From the NCBI GenBank assembly GCA_946481205.1, contig CAMLNB010000083.1:1-14207 (forward strand): DNA of 14,207 nt. The letters are read 5' to 3'. Source of the DNA: an uncultured Kangiella sp. GTDB taxonomy: Bacteria > Pseudomonadota > Gammaproteobacteria > Enterobacterales > DSM-103792. Under the pieces are notes generated by a model, which was not told the origin of the DNA, searched no databases, and saw nothing but the letters and a program-made list of their open reading frames with translations. Below are positions 8,979 to 14,207 of the stretch, one piece after another. The position numbers and the translations under genes are program-made. Within the stretch, counting starts at the first letter, position 1. Each line of letters starts with the position of its first letter.

Positions 8979-9584
8979 ATGGGTGTACTCGTGGGTCGTC
9001 CGGCTCCGGACTTCACCGCCGCCGCCGTGCTCGGCAACGGCGAAATCGTTGACAGCTACAACTTCAAGAAAGCCACCGAAGGCAAATACGCCGTGGTGTT
9101 CTTCTACCCGCTGGATTTCACCTTCGTTTGCCCGTCGGAACTGATCGCCTTCGATCACCGCTTGAACGAGTTCAAGAGCCGTGGCGTGGAAGTCATCGGC
9201 GTGTCGATCGACAGCCAGTTCAGCCACCACGCCTGGCGGGCAACGCCGGTTGAGAAGGGCGGCATCGGCCCGGTCGGCTACCCGCTGATCGCTGACGTCA
9301 AACACGACATCTGCCGTGCCTATGACGTTGAACATCCGGAAGCCGGTGTCGCATTCCGCGGCTCGTTCCTGATCGACAAGAAAGGCGTCGTTCGTCACCA
9401 AGTCGTCAACGATCTGCCGCTCGGCCGCAACATCGACGAAATGCTGCGCATGATCGACGCGCTGCAATTCACCGAAGAACACGGCGAAGTCTGCCCAGCT
9501 GGCTGGAGCAAGGGCAAGAAAGGTATGACCGCGTCGCCGGAAGGCGTTGCCAAGTACCTGGCAGAAGAAAGCAAGTCGCTGTAA
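8979..9584 (+). CDS. Typical 2-Cys peroxiredoxin (AhpC/Prx1 family)
   Basis: This 201-residue cytosolic thiol peroxidase reduces hydrogen peroxide and organic hydroperoxides. The peroxidatic cysteine is C51 in DFTFVCPSE, with the supporting arginine in AFRGSF (R127). The resolving cysteine is C172 in GEVCPAGW, which defines the dimeric typical 2-Cys class. A GGIG segment (94-97) resembles the GGLG motif linked to over-oxidation sensitivity, but the C-terminal YF motif is absent. The ATG at 8979 follows AAGGAGAG and gives MGVLVGRPAPDF, a normal family start. An upstream in-frame ATG at 8847 would add 44 unrelated residues and include the TATAAT. The gene is divergent from bfd, and I recall a peroxidase gene in the same place in Pseudomonas. 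Its electron donor (AhpF or thioredoxin) is not encoded here. Confidence 0.95.
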   Translation: MGVLVGRPAPDFTAAAVLGNGEIVDSYNFKKATEGKYAVVFFYPLDFTFVCPSELIAFDHRLNEFKSRGVEVIGVSIDSQFSHHAWRATPVEKGGIGPVGYPLIADVKHDICRAYDVEHPEAGVAFRGSFLIDKKGVVRHQVVNDLPLGRNIDEMLRMIDALQFTEEHGEVCPAGWSKGKKGMTASPEGVAKYLAEESKSL

Positions 9585-9600
9585 TCCGTTGTTGATGCAG

Positions 9601-9632
9601 ACAAAGGCCGCTTCGTGCGGCCTTTGTTTTTT
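9601..9632 (+). terminator. Terminator of the peroxiredoxin gene
   Basis: An 11-bp perfect stem (9601-9611 and 9617-9627) with loop TTCGT is followed by a run of six T's (9627-9632). It starts 16 bases after the stop codon. Confidence 0.92.
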
Positions 9633-9879
9633 GTGAAATTTGAATGGTGCTGGCGCAGGTTTTTGCCAAGAGTGTATCCGCCCACTCTGTCAGGCTGTGA
9701 CGTACTTGCCTGGTCGGTAACGACAAGCGGTCGCCACGTTGAACCGCTATTGCCGTGATCGTGTGGTCTCGTGCGAGTGCTGACCAGACTGGTCGCTGCC
9801 GCAGGGCTGTGGCCGCGGGATGTTTTTCCGCAAAGGTGATGTCGGTCGAATGACAACCCACCTAGTGAGGAAACATGCG
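9633..9879 (+). promoter_or_regulatory. Upstream region of the LasA-like protease gene
   Basis: About 250 bases hold no gene. A perfect 13-bp palindrome GACCAG-A-CTGGTC lies at 9782-9794, about 85 bases before the chosen start. A looser inverted repeat, AGAGTG (9669-9674) and CACTCT (9683-9688), is further upstream. I do not see a clear sigma70 pair. The palindrome could bind a regulator, but I cannot show that it is a LuxR-type quorum-sensing box. Confidence 0.35.
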
Positions 9880-11115
9880 ATGAAAAAACGGAGATCAGCG
9901 GTTCTCAGTGCCCACGCCGTCATCGGCGCACTATTGCTATCGAGCGTTGGCTTCGCCGTACGGGCATCCACGGGCGCCGACGTAGCGACAGTTGACACGA
10001 AGCATTCTTTGGCCGGTTTGGCCTTGCCGAGCGTGCAGCTGCCCATCAGCGATCAGGCCTTTCTCTATGGCCCGGAGGTCGAAGACTTCGATGTGGCGAA
10101 ATACCTGGCGCGCAAGGCACCGAAACTGCGAGCGAAAGCCGAGCTGATTCAACACTGGTCCGGGTACTACAGCATCAACCCGCAGTTGGTGCTGAGCCTC
10201 GCCGAGATGCAGTCGGCGGTACTGACTGCACCTGACCCAACCAATCTGCAAGCACCGTTTGGCACACTGTCGCAGGCGCACGGTTTTGACGGCCAACTGC
10301 GTGATGTGCTGCATCGCTTGTCTATGCTTTTCTATCGTTTCGAAGCCCAGCATGCAGCCGATGCGCATCGTGGTTTGGCGAACAACATCAATGGCGCAAC
10401 GGCCGCGCTTATCGGTGTCATGAAACCTGCTACGGTGACGATGAGCGCTACAGAGCAAGGCTTGTTGCTGTCGTCATTTGTGCAGCAATTTCGCGCGCTA
10501 TTCCCGGACGATGCCGCAGGTTTGTTGACTACGAAGGTGTCGGGTACTGCAGCGGTGCTCGCGCCGCCGGTCAACATGATGCAAATGCCTTGGCGCCAAG
10601 GCTATGCCTGGCGTTCAAACGGCGCCCACTCGCATACCGGCTCGGGTTGGCCGCTTTCGTCCATTGACGTCGCTTACGATTGGCCAAGCTGGGGCAGTCC
10701 CACTTACAGCGTGACCGCGGCACATGACGGCACCGCGCGTGTCATGTCACGGTGTCAGATCCGGGTTTCCCATCCGAATGGTTGGGCGACCAATTACTAC
10801 CATCTGGATCAGATCCAGGTTGGCGATGGTCAGTGGGTGACGGCCAATACCAAGCTGGGAGTTTATGCCAGCTCGCGCGCCGCCGCCCTTTGTCAAGGCG
10901 GCAGCTCAACCGGACCGCATCTGCATTTTTCGCTATTGAACAATGGTCGTTATGTTTCGTTGCAAGATGTCAACTTCAGTGTGTATCGGGTGAACGTTGG
11001 CACTTACAACTACGACAACAATTGCAGTCGATTTTGGTTCCGCGACCTGAGCGCTGGCGGGAGCACCTGTGCCTGGAGCTGGCTGCACAATTACGGGCCT
11101 TGGTCGGGTGAATGA
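9880..11115 (+). CDS. lasA: LasA/staphylolysin-like M23 metalloendopeptidase precursor
   Basis: This secreted zinc endopeptidase is related to LasA of Pseudomonas aeruginosa, which cuts glycine-rich peptides in staphylococcal cell walls and in elastin. From ATG 9880 (TGAGGA about 8 bases upstream) the precursor is 411 residues; the LasA precursor is about 418. It has a signal peptide (KKRR, then a hydrophobic stretch to about residue 29), a propeptide (about 30-227) and a mature domain from about A228 (APPVNMMQMPWRQGY). Aligned from memory with mature LasA, zinc ligands H250, D263 and H349 and catalytic H308 and H347 all fall at equivalent positions. Cysteines C292/C338 and C382/C397 fit its two disulfides. 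Upstream in-frame ATGs at 9820 and 9850 would bury the signal peptide. Export is probably by Sec and type II secretion. The exact substrate is inferred. Confidence 0.93.
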   Translation: MKKRRSAVLSAHAVIGALLLSSVGFAVRASTGADVATVDTKHSLAGLALPSVQLPISDQAFLYGPEVEDFDVAKYLARKAPKLRAKAELIQHWSGYYSINPQLVLSLAEMQSAVLTAPDPTNLQAPFGTLSQAHGFDGQLRDVLHRLSMLFYRFEAQHAADAHRGLANNINGATAALIGVMKPATVTMSATEQGLLLSSFVQQFRALFPDDAAGLLTTKVSGTAAVLAPPVNMMQMPWRQGYAWRSNGAHSHTGSGWPLSSIDVAYDWPSWGSPTYSVTAAHDGTARVMSRCQIRVSHPNGWATNYYHLDQIQVGDGQWVTANTKLGVYASSRAAALCQGGSSTGPHLHFSLLNNGRYVSLQDVNFSVYRVNVGTYNYDNNCSRFWFRDLSAGGSTCAWSWLHNYGPWSGE

Positions 11116-11117
11116 GT

Positions 11118-11165
11118 CTGCCAAAACAAAAAGGCCGCTTGCTAGCGGCCTTTTTGTTTTGGCAG
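11118..11165. terminator. Bidirectional terminator between lasA and the M48 gene
   Basis: A perfect 22-bp stem (11118-11139 and 11144-11165) with loop TGCT has a GC-rich top and A/T runs on both flanks. It lies between convergent stop codons and serves both genes. Confidence 0.94.
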
Positions 11166-11178
11166 AAAAACGTAGCGC

Positions 11179-11985
11179 TCAGTGCCGCAGGTTGTAGCTT
11201 GGTCGCGGTGCCGGATCGCGATAGAGCGGATCCATTTTCGGTACCAGTTTCTGCAGGGCTTCCTGTCGTTTGCCCGGCGCCGGGTGCGTGCTCAGCCAAT
11301 CGAATTCGCTACCACCACTGACTTCAGCCATTTTCTGCCACAGCGTTACCGCCGCGCGCGGATCGTAGCCGGCCATCGCTGCGAGCTTGATGCCGATTTC
11401 ATCGGACTCACTTTCGGCGGTGCGGCTGTTGGGCAATTGCACCGCCACGGCAGCGGCCATTGCCCCAGCGGAAACGGCCAGCGGGTTGTCGCGCTGGGCA
11501 ATGCCGAGCAGGGCAACGCCGGTGCTGGTCGCCATCGCCATCGACATTTTTTCGGCGGTGTGATTGGACAGTGCGTGGGCGATTTCATGGCCCATGACCT
11601 GAGCGATTTCGTCATCGCTGGCGCGCAGCTTGTCGATCAGGCCGGTGTAGATCGCCATGCGACCGCCGGCCATGCAAAACGCATTGACCGTATCGGGTTC
11701 GGCGATCACCTTGACGCTCCATTCCCAATCGCTGGTTTCCGGGCGGAACTTGATGGCCTGCGCCACCAATTTTCCGGTGATGGTTTCGACCCGGTTGATC
11801 AGCGCTTTGTCCTGACTGAGTTTGCCTTTTTGATCCAGCTGACTCATTTCGGCGACATAGGCTTCTTTCGAATCTTTAATCGCCTGCTGTTCCGACACCA
11901 GCATCAGCTGGCGCCGGCCTGTCACCGGATTGACGGCACAGGCGGTGCTGAGCAATGCAAGCAACAAGACCAGTGCAATACGCAT
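11179..11985 (-). CDS. M48-family metalloprotease, predicted outer-membrane lipoprotein
   Basis: This 268-residue zinc peptidase resembles the LoiP/YcaL group of periplasmic quality-control proteases. The signal peptide ends in a lipobox, LLSTAC, so C16 should be lipidated. A17 follows and not Asp, which favours the outer membrane. The catalytic motif HEIAH is at 133-137 and the downstream ESESD (191-195) supplies the third zinc ligand. There are no membrane helices as in HtpX, although a hydrophobic Ala-rich stretch (about 155-183) follows the active site. ATG 11985 has AAGGAG at good distance. The gene begins 46 bases after the rnt stop on the same strand, so it is probably the last gene of a pyrC-rnt-M48 transcript. 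The client proteins cannot be told from sequence. Confidence 0.93.
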   Translation of the reverse strand: MRIALVLLLALLSTACAVNPVTGRRQLMLVSEQQAIKDSKEAYVAEMSQLDQKGKLSQDKALINRVETITGKLVAQAIKFRPETSDWEWSVKVIAEPDTVNAFCMAGGRMAIYTGLIDKLRASDDEIAQVMGHEIAHALSNHTAEKMSMAMATSTGVALLGIAQRDNPLAVSAGAMAAAVAVQLPNSRTAESESDEIGIKLAAMAGYDPRAAVTLWQKMAEVSGGSEFDWLSTHPAPGKRQEALQKLVPKMDPLYRDPAPRPSYNLRH

Positions 11986-12031
11986 GAAGGGCTTCTCCTT
12001 GGCTTCATTTCCACAATCGGCAGCGGCTGAT

Positions 12032-12724
12032 TCAGGTTTCCGCTAGCGGTTCTTCGCTGTCTTCTGATTCTGCCAATGCGCTTAACAGCGGTGGCCAGCC
12101 ACCGAGCTGCTGCCAGCGATTGACGATGCCGCAAAACAGGTCCGCGGTTTTCTCGGCATCATAAACCGCCGAGTGCGCTTCGTTGCCGTCAAACTCCAGA
12201 CCGGCGTGCGCACAGGCTTTGGCCAGCACCGTTTGTCCGTAAGCAAGACCGGCCAGCGTGGCAGTATCGAAGCTGGTGAACGGATGAAACGGACTGCGCT
12301 TGATGCCGGTGCGATCAATCGCGGCATTCAGAAACGCCAGATCGAACCAGGCGTTATGGCCGACCAGCACCGTGCGGTGGCAGCCGTGTTTTTTCTGGGC
12401 GGCGCGCACCTTGTGGAAGATCTCGTTCAGCGCGTCTTTTTCTTTCACCGCGAACCGGAACGGATGGGTCGGATCGATGCCGGTAAACGCCAGCGCCGCC
12501 GGTTCGATATTGGCACCGACAAATGGCTCGACGTGGCAGTGCACGCTGTCGCCGCGGCGCAAGGTCCCGTCGTCATCGATTTCGAGCAGCGTCGCGGCAA
12601 TTTCCAGCAACGCGTCGGTCTTGGCATTGAAGCCGCCGGTTTCGACATCGACAATGACCGGATAAAAGCCGCGGAAACGCTTGGCCAGCAGACTGGTGTT
12701 GTTCTCTGCAGAGATCTCGGTCAC
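12032..12724 (-). CDS. rnt: Ribonuclease T
   Basis: This is a DEDDh-family 3'-5' exoribonuclease that trims the 3' ends of tRNA, 5S and 23S rRNA. The 230-residue protein carries D26 and E28 (VDVETGGF), D128 ([10 protein letters not shown]), H184 (NEAHSAVYD) and D189, the full catalytic set. The opening [20 protein letters not shown] is very like E. coli RNase T (215 residues). The extra length is an acidic C-terminal tail (ESEDSEEP) and a few N-terminal residues. The start is GTG at 12724, only three bases after the pyrC stop, with GGTGGG inside the end of pyrC as the likely ribosome site, so translational coupling to pyrC is expected. RNase T acts as a dimer in the cytoplasm. Confidence 0.96.
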   Translation of the reverse strand: MTEISAENNTSLLAKRFRGFYPVIVDVETGGFNAKTDALLEIAATLLEIDDDGTLRRGDSVHCHVEPFVGANIEPAALAFTGIDPTHPFRFAVKEKDALNEIFHKVRAAQKKHGCHRTVLVGHNAWFDLAFLNAAIDRTGIKRSPFHPFTSFDTATLAGLAYGQTVLAKACAHAGLEFDGNEAHSAVYDAEKTADLFCGIVNRWQQLGGWPPLLSALAESEDSEEPLAET

Positions 12725-12727
12725 GCC

Positions 12728-13759
12728 TTAGCCCACCAGCTTGTAGCGCAGCGTTTCGCTGGCGCGCAGCGGGACGATTTCGTCACTGCCGAAACTGTAA
12801 CGGGCCGGTACTTGCCATTCTTGCTGGTGCAGGTGCACGTATTCGGTCGGCCGGGCCACGCCGTAAAAATCCGGGCCGTGCAAGCTGGCAAACGCCTCGA
12901 GTTTGTCGAGTTTGCCAACACTGGCGAACGCTTCGGCGTACAGCTCAATGGCCGCGTGCGCGGTGTAGCAACCGGCGCAGCCGCAACTGGCTTCCTTGGT
13001 GTGGACCGCGTGCGGCGCACTGTCGGTACCAAGGAAAAAGCGGCGATTGCCGCTGGTGGCGGCGTCGAGCAGCGCGGCGCGGTGATGTTCGCGCTTGAGC
13101 ACCGGCAGGCAGTAGTAATGCGGACGAATGCCACCCTGGAAAATCGCGTTGCGGTTGTACAGCAAATGGTGCGCGGTGATGGTGGCACCGATGGCGTGTT
13201 CGCTGTCGCGGACAAATTCGGCCGCGTCTTTGGTGGTGATGTGCTCGAACACCACTTTCAGACCCGGGAAGCGCTTCAAGGTCGGGATCAGCGTGCGGTC
13301 GATGAACACTTTTTCGCGATCAAAGACATCGACATGGCTGTCGGTTTCTTCGCCGTGCACGCACAGCGGCACGCCGTGTTTTTCCATTTCGGCCAGCACG
13401 CCGTAAACGTGTTCGATGCCGGTGACACCCGCATCGGAATTGGTGGTGGCGCCCGCCGGATACAGTTTGTAGGCCAGGGTGTGGCCACTGGCTTTGACCT
13501 GGGCGACTTCGTTCTTGTCGCTGTTGTTGGTCAGGTACAGCGTCATCAACGGTTCGAACGACGAGCCAGCCGGCCGCGCCGCCAGAATGCGCTCGCGGTA
13601 GGCGGCGGCTTGCGCCAGTGTGACCACCGGCGGTTTCAGGTTCGGCATGATCAGGGCGCGACCAAATTGCGCGGCGGTGTGGCCAACGGTGCTGGTCAGT
13701 TTGTCGCCATCGCGCAGGTGCAGGTGCCAATCGTCAGGGCGGAGCAGTCGCAAACTCAT
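12728..13759 (-). CDS. pyrC: Dihydroorotase
   Basis: This 343-residue enzyme catalyses reversible cyclisation of N-carbamoyl-aspartate to dihydroorotate, the third step of pyrimidine synthesis. It is the E. coli-like short type (348 residues there). The binuclear zinc ligands are all present: H12 and H14 (DDWHLHLRDG), the carbamylated lysine K98 (YKLYPAGATTNS), H135 (VHGE), H173 (FEHITTKDAA) and catalytic D246 (LGTDSAPH). The cysteine-rich KEASCGCAGC segment also matches E. coli. The open frame extends 34 codons upstream, but MSLRLLRPDDWH at ATG 13759 is the family start, and the upstream part covers the promoter. It heads a probable operon with rnt and the M48 gene. Confidence 0.97.
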   Translation of the reverse strand: MSLRLLRPDDWHLHLRDGDKLTSTVGHTAAQFGRALIMPNLKPPVVTLAQAAAYRERILAARPAGSSFEPLMTLYLTNNSDKNEVAQVKASGHTLAYKLYPAGATTNSDAGVTGIEHVYGVLAEMEKHGVPLCVHGEETDSHVDVFDREKVFIDRTLIPTLKRFPGLKVVFEHITTKDAAEFVRDSEHAIGATITAHHLLYNRNAIFQGGIRPHYYCLPVLKREHHRAALLDAATSGNRRFFLGTDSAPHAVHTKEASCGCAGCYTAHAAIELYAEAFASVGKLDKLEAFASLHGPDFYGVARPTEYVHLHQQEWQVPARYSFGSDEIVPLRASETLRYKLVG

Positions 13760-13796
13760 TCGGAGCTCGAAATCAGAAACACGGGAAGGGGCGGCA

Positions 13797-13802
13797 ATTA
13801 TA
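13797..13802 (-). promoter_or_regulatory. -10 element of pyrC
   Basis: A perfect TATAAT is read on the minus strand about 38 bases before the pyrC ATG. No good -35 hexamer is visible 16-18 bases upstream, so an activator or a weak promoter is possible. Confidence 0.6.
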
Positions 13803-13852
13803 CCCGCCAAAGCGGCATGCACTGACAGCATTGCACGTGCTTGTTGGCACAG

Positions 13853-13874
13853 TGGCGGCAATTTTTTGCCGCCA
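13853..13874. repeat. Inverted repeat between pyrC and motY
   Basis: TGGCGGCAA (13853-13861) and TTGCCGCCA (13866-13874) form a perfect 9-bp inverted repeat around TTTT. The left arm with following bases, GGCGGCAATT, recurs at 13790-13799 next to the pyrC -10 element. It lies between two divergent promoters, so an operator role is more likely than termination. Confidence 0.4.
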
Positions 13875-13897
13875 TGCTCTGGTTCAAGTGCTTTGAC

Positions 13898-13923
13898 TCA
13901 AGAAGGCGGCACCGCTGCCGATA
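13898..13923 (+). promoter_or_regulatory. FliA (sigma28) promoter of motY
   Basis: TCAAG (13898-13902) is followed after 14 bases by GCCGATA (13917-13923). This is an exact match to the FliA promoter pattern I know from Pseudomonas (TCAAG-N14-GCCGATA), and it fits the E. coli form TAAAGTTT-N11-GCCGATAA. It lies 36 bases before the motY start codon. Confidence 0.75.
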
Positions 13924-13959
13924 CTCCGCACAGATGAACCCGATGGGACTGCAGTCATC

Positions 13960-14207
13960 ATGCTGCCGCGTTATTCCGGGCCCCGTGGCCTTGCTCCCTG
14001 TTCGCGGCCTTGTGGCCTTACTGCTTTGCTGCTCGCGCTGGCTGTGTCGGCTAGCCCGGTGCGGGCCGAGCTGCTGCGCTATGAGGCCGATATCGAGCAG
14101 TCCGGCTGGAAAACCAGCCGCTCGCCGCTGCGTTGCACGCTGAGTCATGAGATCCCGGGTTTTGGCCGGGCGCTGTTCTTCGCCAGCAACGGCCAGCGCA
14201 ACTTGGG
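13960..14207 (+). CDS. motY: MotY-like flagellar motor protein, N-terminal part (cut by window edge)
   Basis: The frame stays open to the right edge, giving 82 codons. Residues 1-33 look like a signal peptide with an LTALLLALAVSA core and cleavage after VRA. The mature start (YEADIEQSGWKTS, then RCTLSHEIPGFGRALFFA) has the Cys-x-Leu...IPxFGxAxF pattern of the MotY N-terminal domain, which anchors the T-ring of the flagellar motor to its stators. The peptidoglycan-binding OmpA-like C-terminal domain would lie outside the window. No earlier in-frame ATG is present, and the ribosome site before ATG 13960 is weak. The FliA promoter directly upstream and the position next to pyrC (as I recall for the Pseudomonas motY) support the call. 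Another OmpA-family periplasmic protein is the alternative. Confidence 0.8.
   Translation, partial: MLPRYSGPRGLAPCSRPCGLTALLLALAVSASPVRAELLRYEADIEQSGWKTSRSPLRCTLSHEIPGFGRALFFASNGQRNL

Noticed and set aside
9820..9879. Earlier in-frame starts of the LasA-like gene
   Set aside because: They would place 10-20 charged residues before the signal peptide; ATG 9880 has the better ribosome site and gives the family length.
11112..11321. Short plus-strand frame after lasA
   Set aside because: It begins within the terminator stem and runs antisense to the M48 gene, with no supporting motif.
12173..13825. 550-codon open frame on the plus strand opposite rnt and pyrC
   Set aside because: It spans two well-supported genes and the gap between them; it is a shadow with no domain.
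13760..13861. Earlier in-frame start of pyrC
   Set aside because: The extension covers the TATAAT promoter element and adds residues absent from dihydroorotases.

Overview
The window looks like chromosome of a free-living, flagellated gammaproteobacterium with moderately high GC content. Several points place it near the Pseudomonas-like part of the class, although no genus can be named from sequence alone. These are a long NrdA with two N-terminal ATP-cone regions, an FeSOD and a 24-mer-type Bfr very close to their E. coli and Pseudomonas counterparts, a MotY-type flagellar protein with a FliA-type promoter, a secreted LasA-like lytic protease, and an order (pyrC, rnt, peroxiredoxin, bfd, bfr, grxD) that I recall from Pseudomonas.

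Layout. (1) 2-2893, minus: nrdA, the large subunit of class Ia ribonucleotide reductase, with a long leader and a pair of NrdR-box-like palindromes 32 bp apart. (2) 3396-5861, plus: an 821-residue receiver-PAS-PAS-GGDEF-EAL protein. It converges, across a strong bidirectional terminator, on a minus-strand Rcp1-like single-domain response regulator (5942-6373). (3) 6550-9584: an iron and oxidative-stress block of sodB (minus), grxD (plus), bfr and bfd (minus) and a 2-Cys peroxiredoxin (plus). bfd has a near-consensus sigma70 promoter whose spacer is filled by a Fur-box-like sequence. (4) 9880-11115, plus: a LasA/staphylolysin-family M23 endopeptidase precursor with all zinc and catalytic residues. 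(5) 11179-13759, minus: an apparent operon pyrC - rnt - M48 lipoprotein protease. (6) 13960 to the right edge, plus: the 5' part of motY, divergent from pyrC and behind a full-match FliA (sigma28) promoter.

How the genes fit together: bfr stores iron and Bfd reduces the bacterioferritin so that iron is released. GrxD acts in Fe-S cluster trafficking, while SodB and the peroxiredoxin remove superoxide and peroxide. nrdA and pyrC belong to nucleotide supply, and rnt to RNA maturation. The two receiver proteins and motY belong to signalling and motility. lasA and the M48 gene sit inside a neighbourhood that is otherwise conserved, which suggests lineage-specific insertion or rearrangement.

I see no tRNA or rRNA genes, CRISPR arrays, insertion sequences or phage genes, and nothing that amounts to a wholly new system. 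The most interesting signals are regulatory: the Fur-embedded promoter, the paired NrdR boxes, the FliA promoter, and a tandem-repeat operator candidate in front of the response regulator. Beyond those, the placement of lasA and the EVL/degenerate I-site pattern of the GGDEF-EAL protein stand out.
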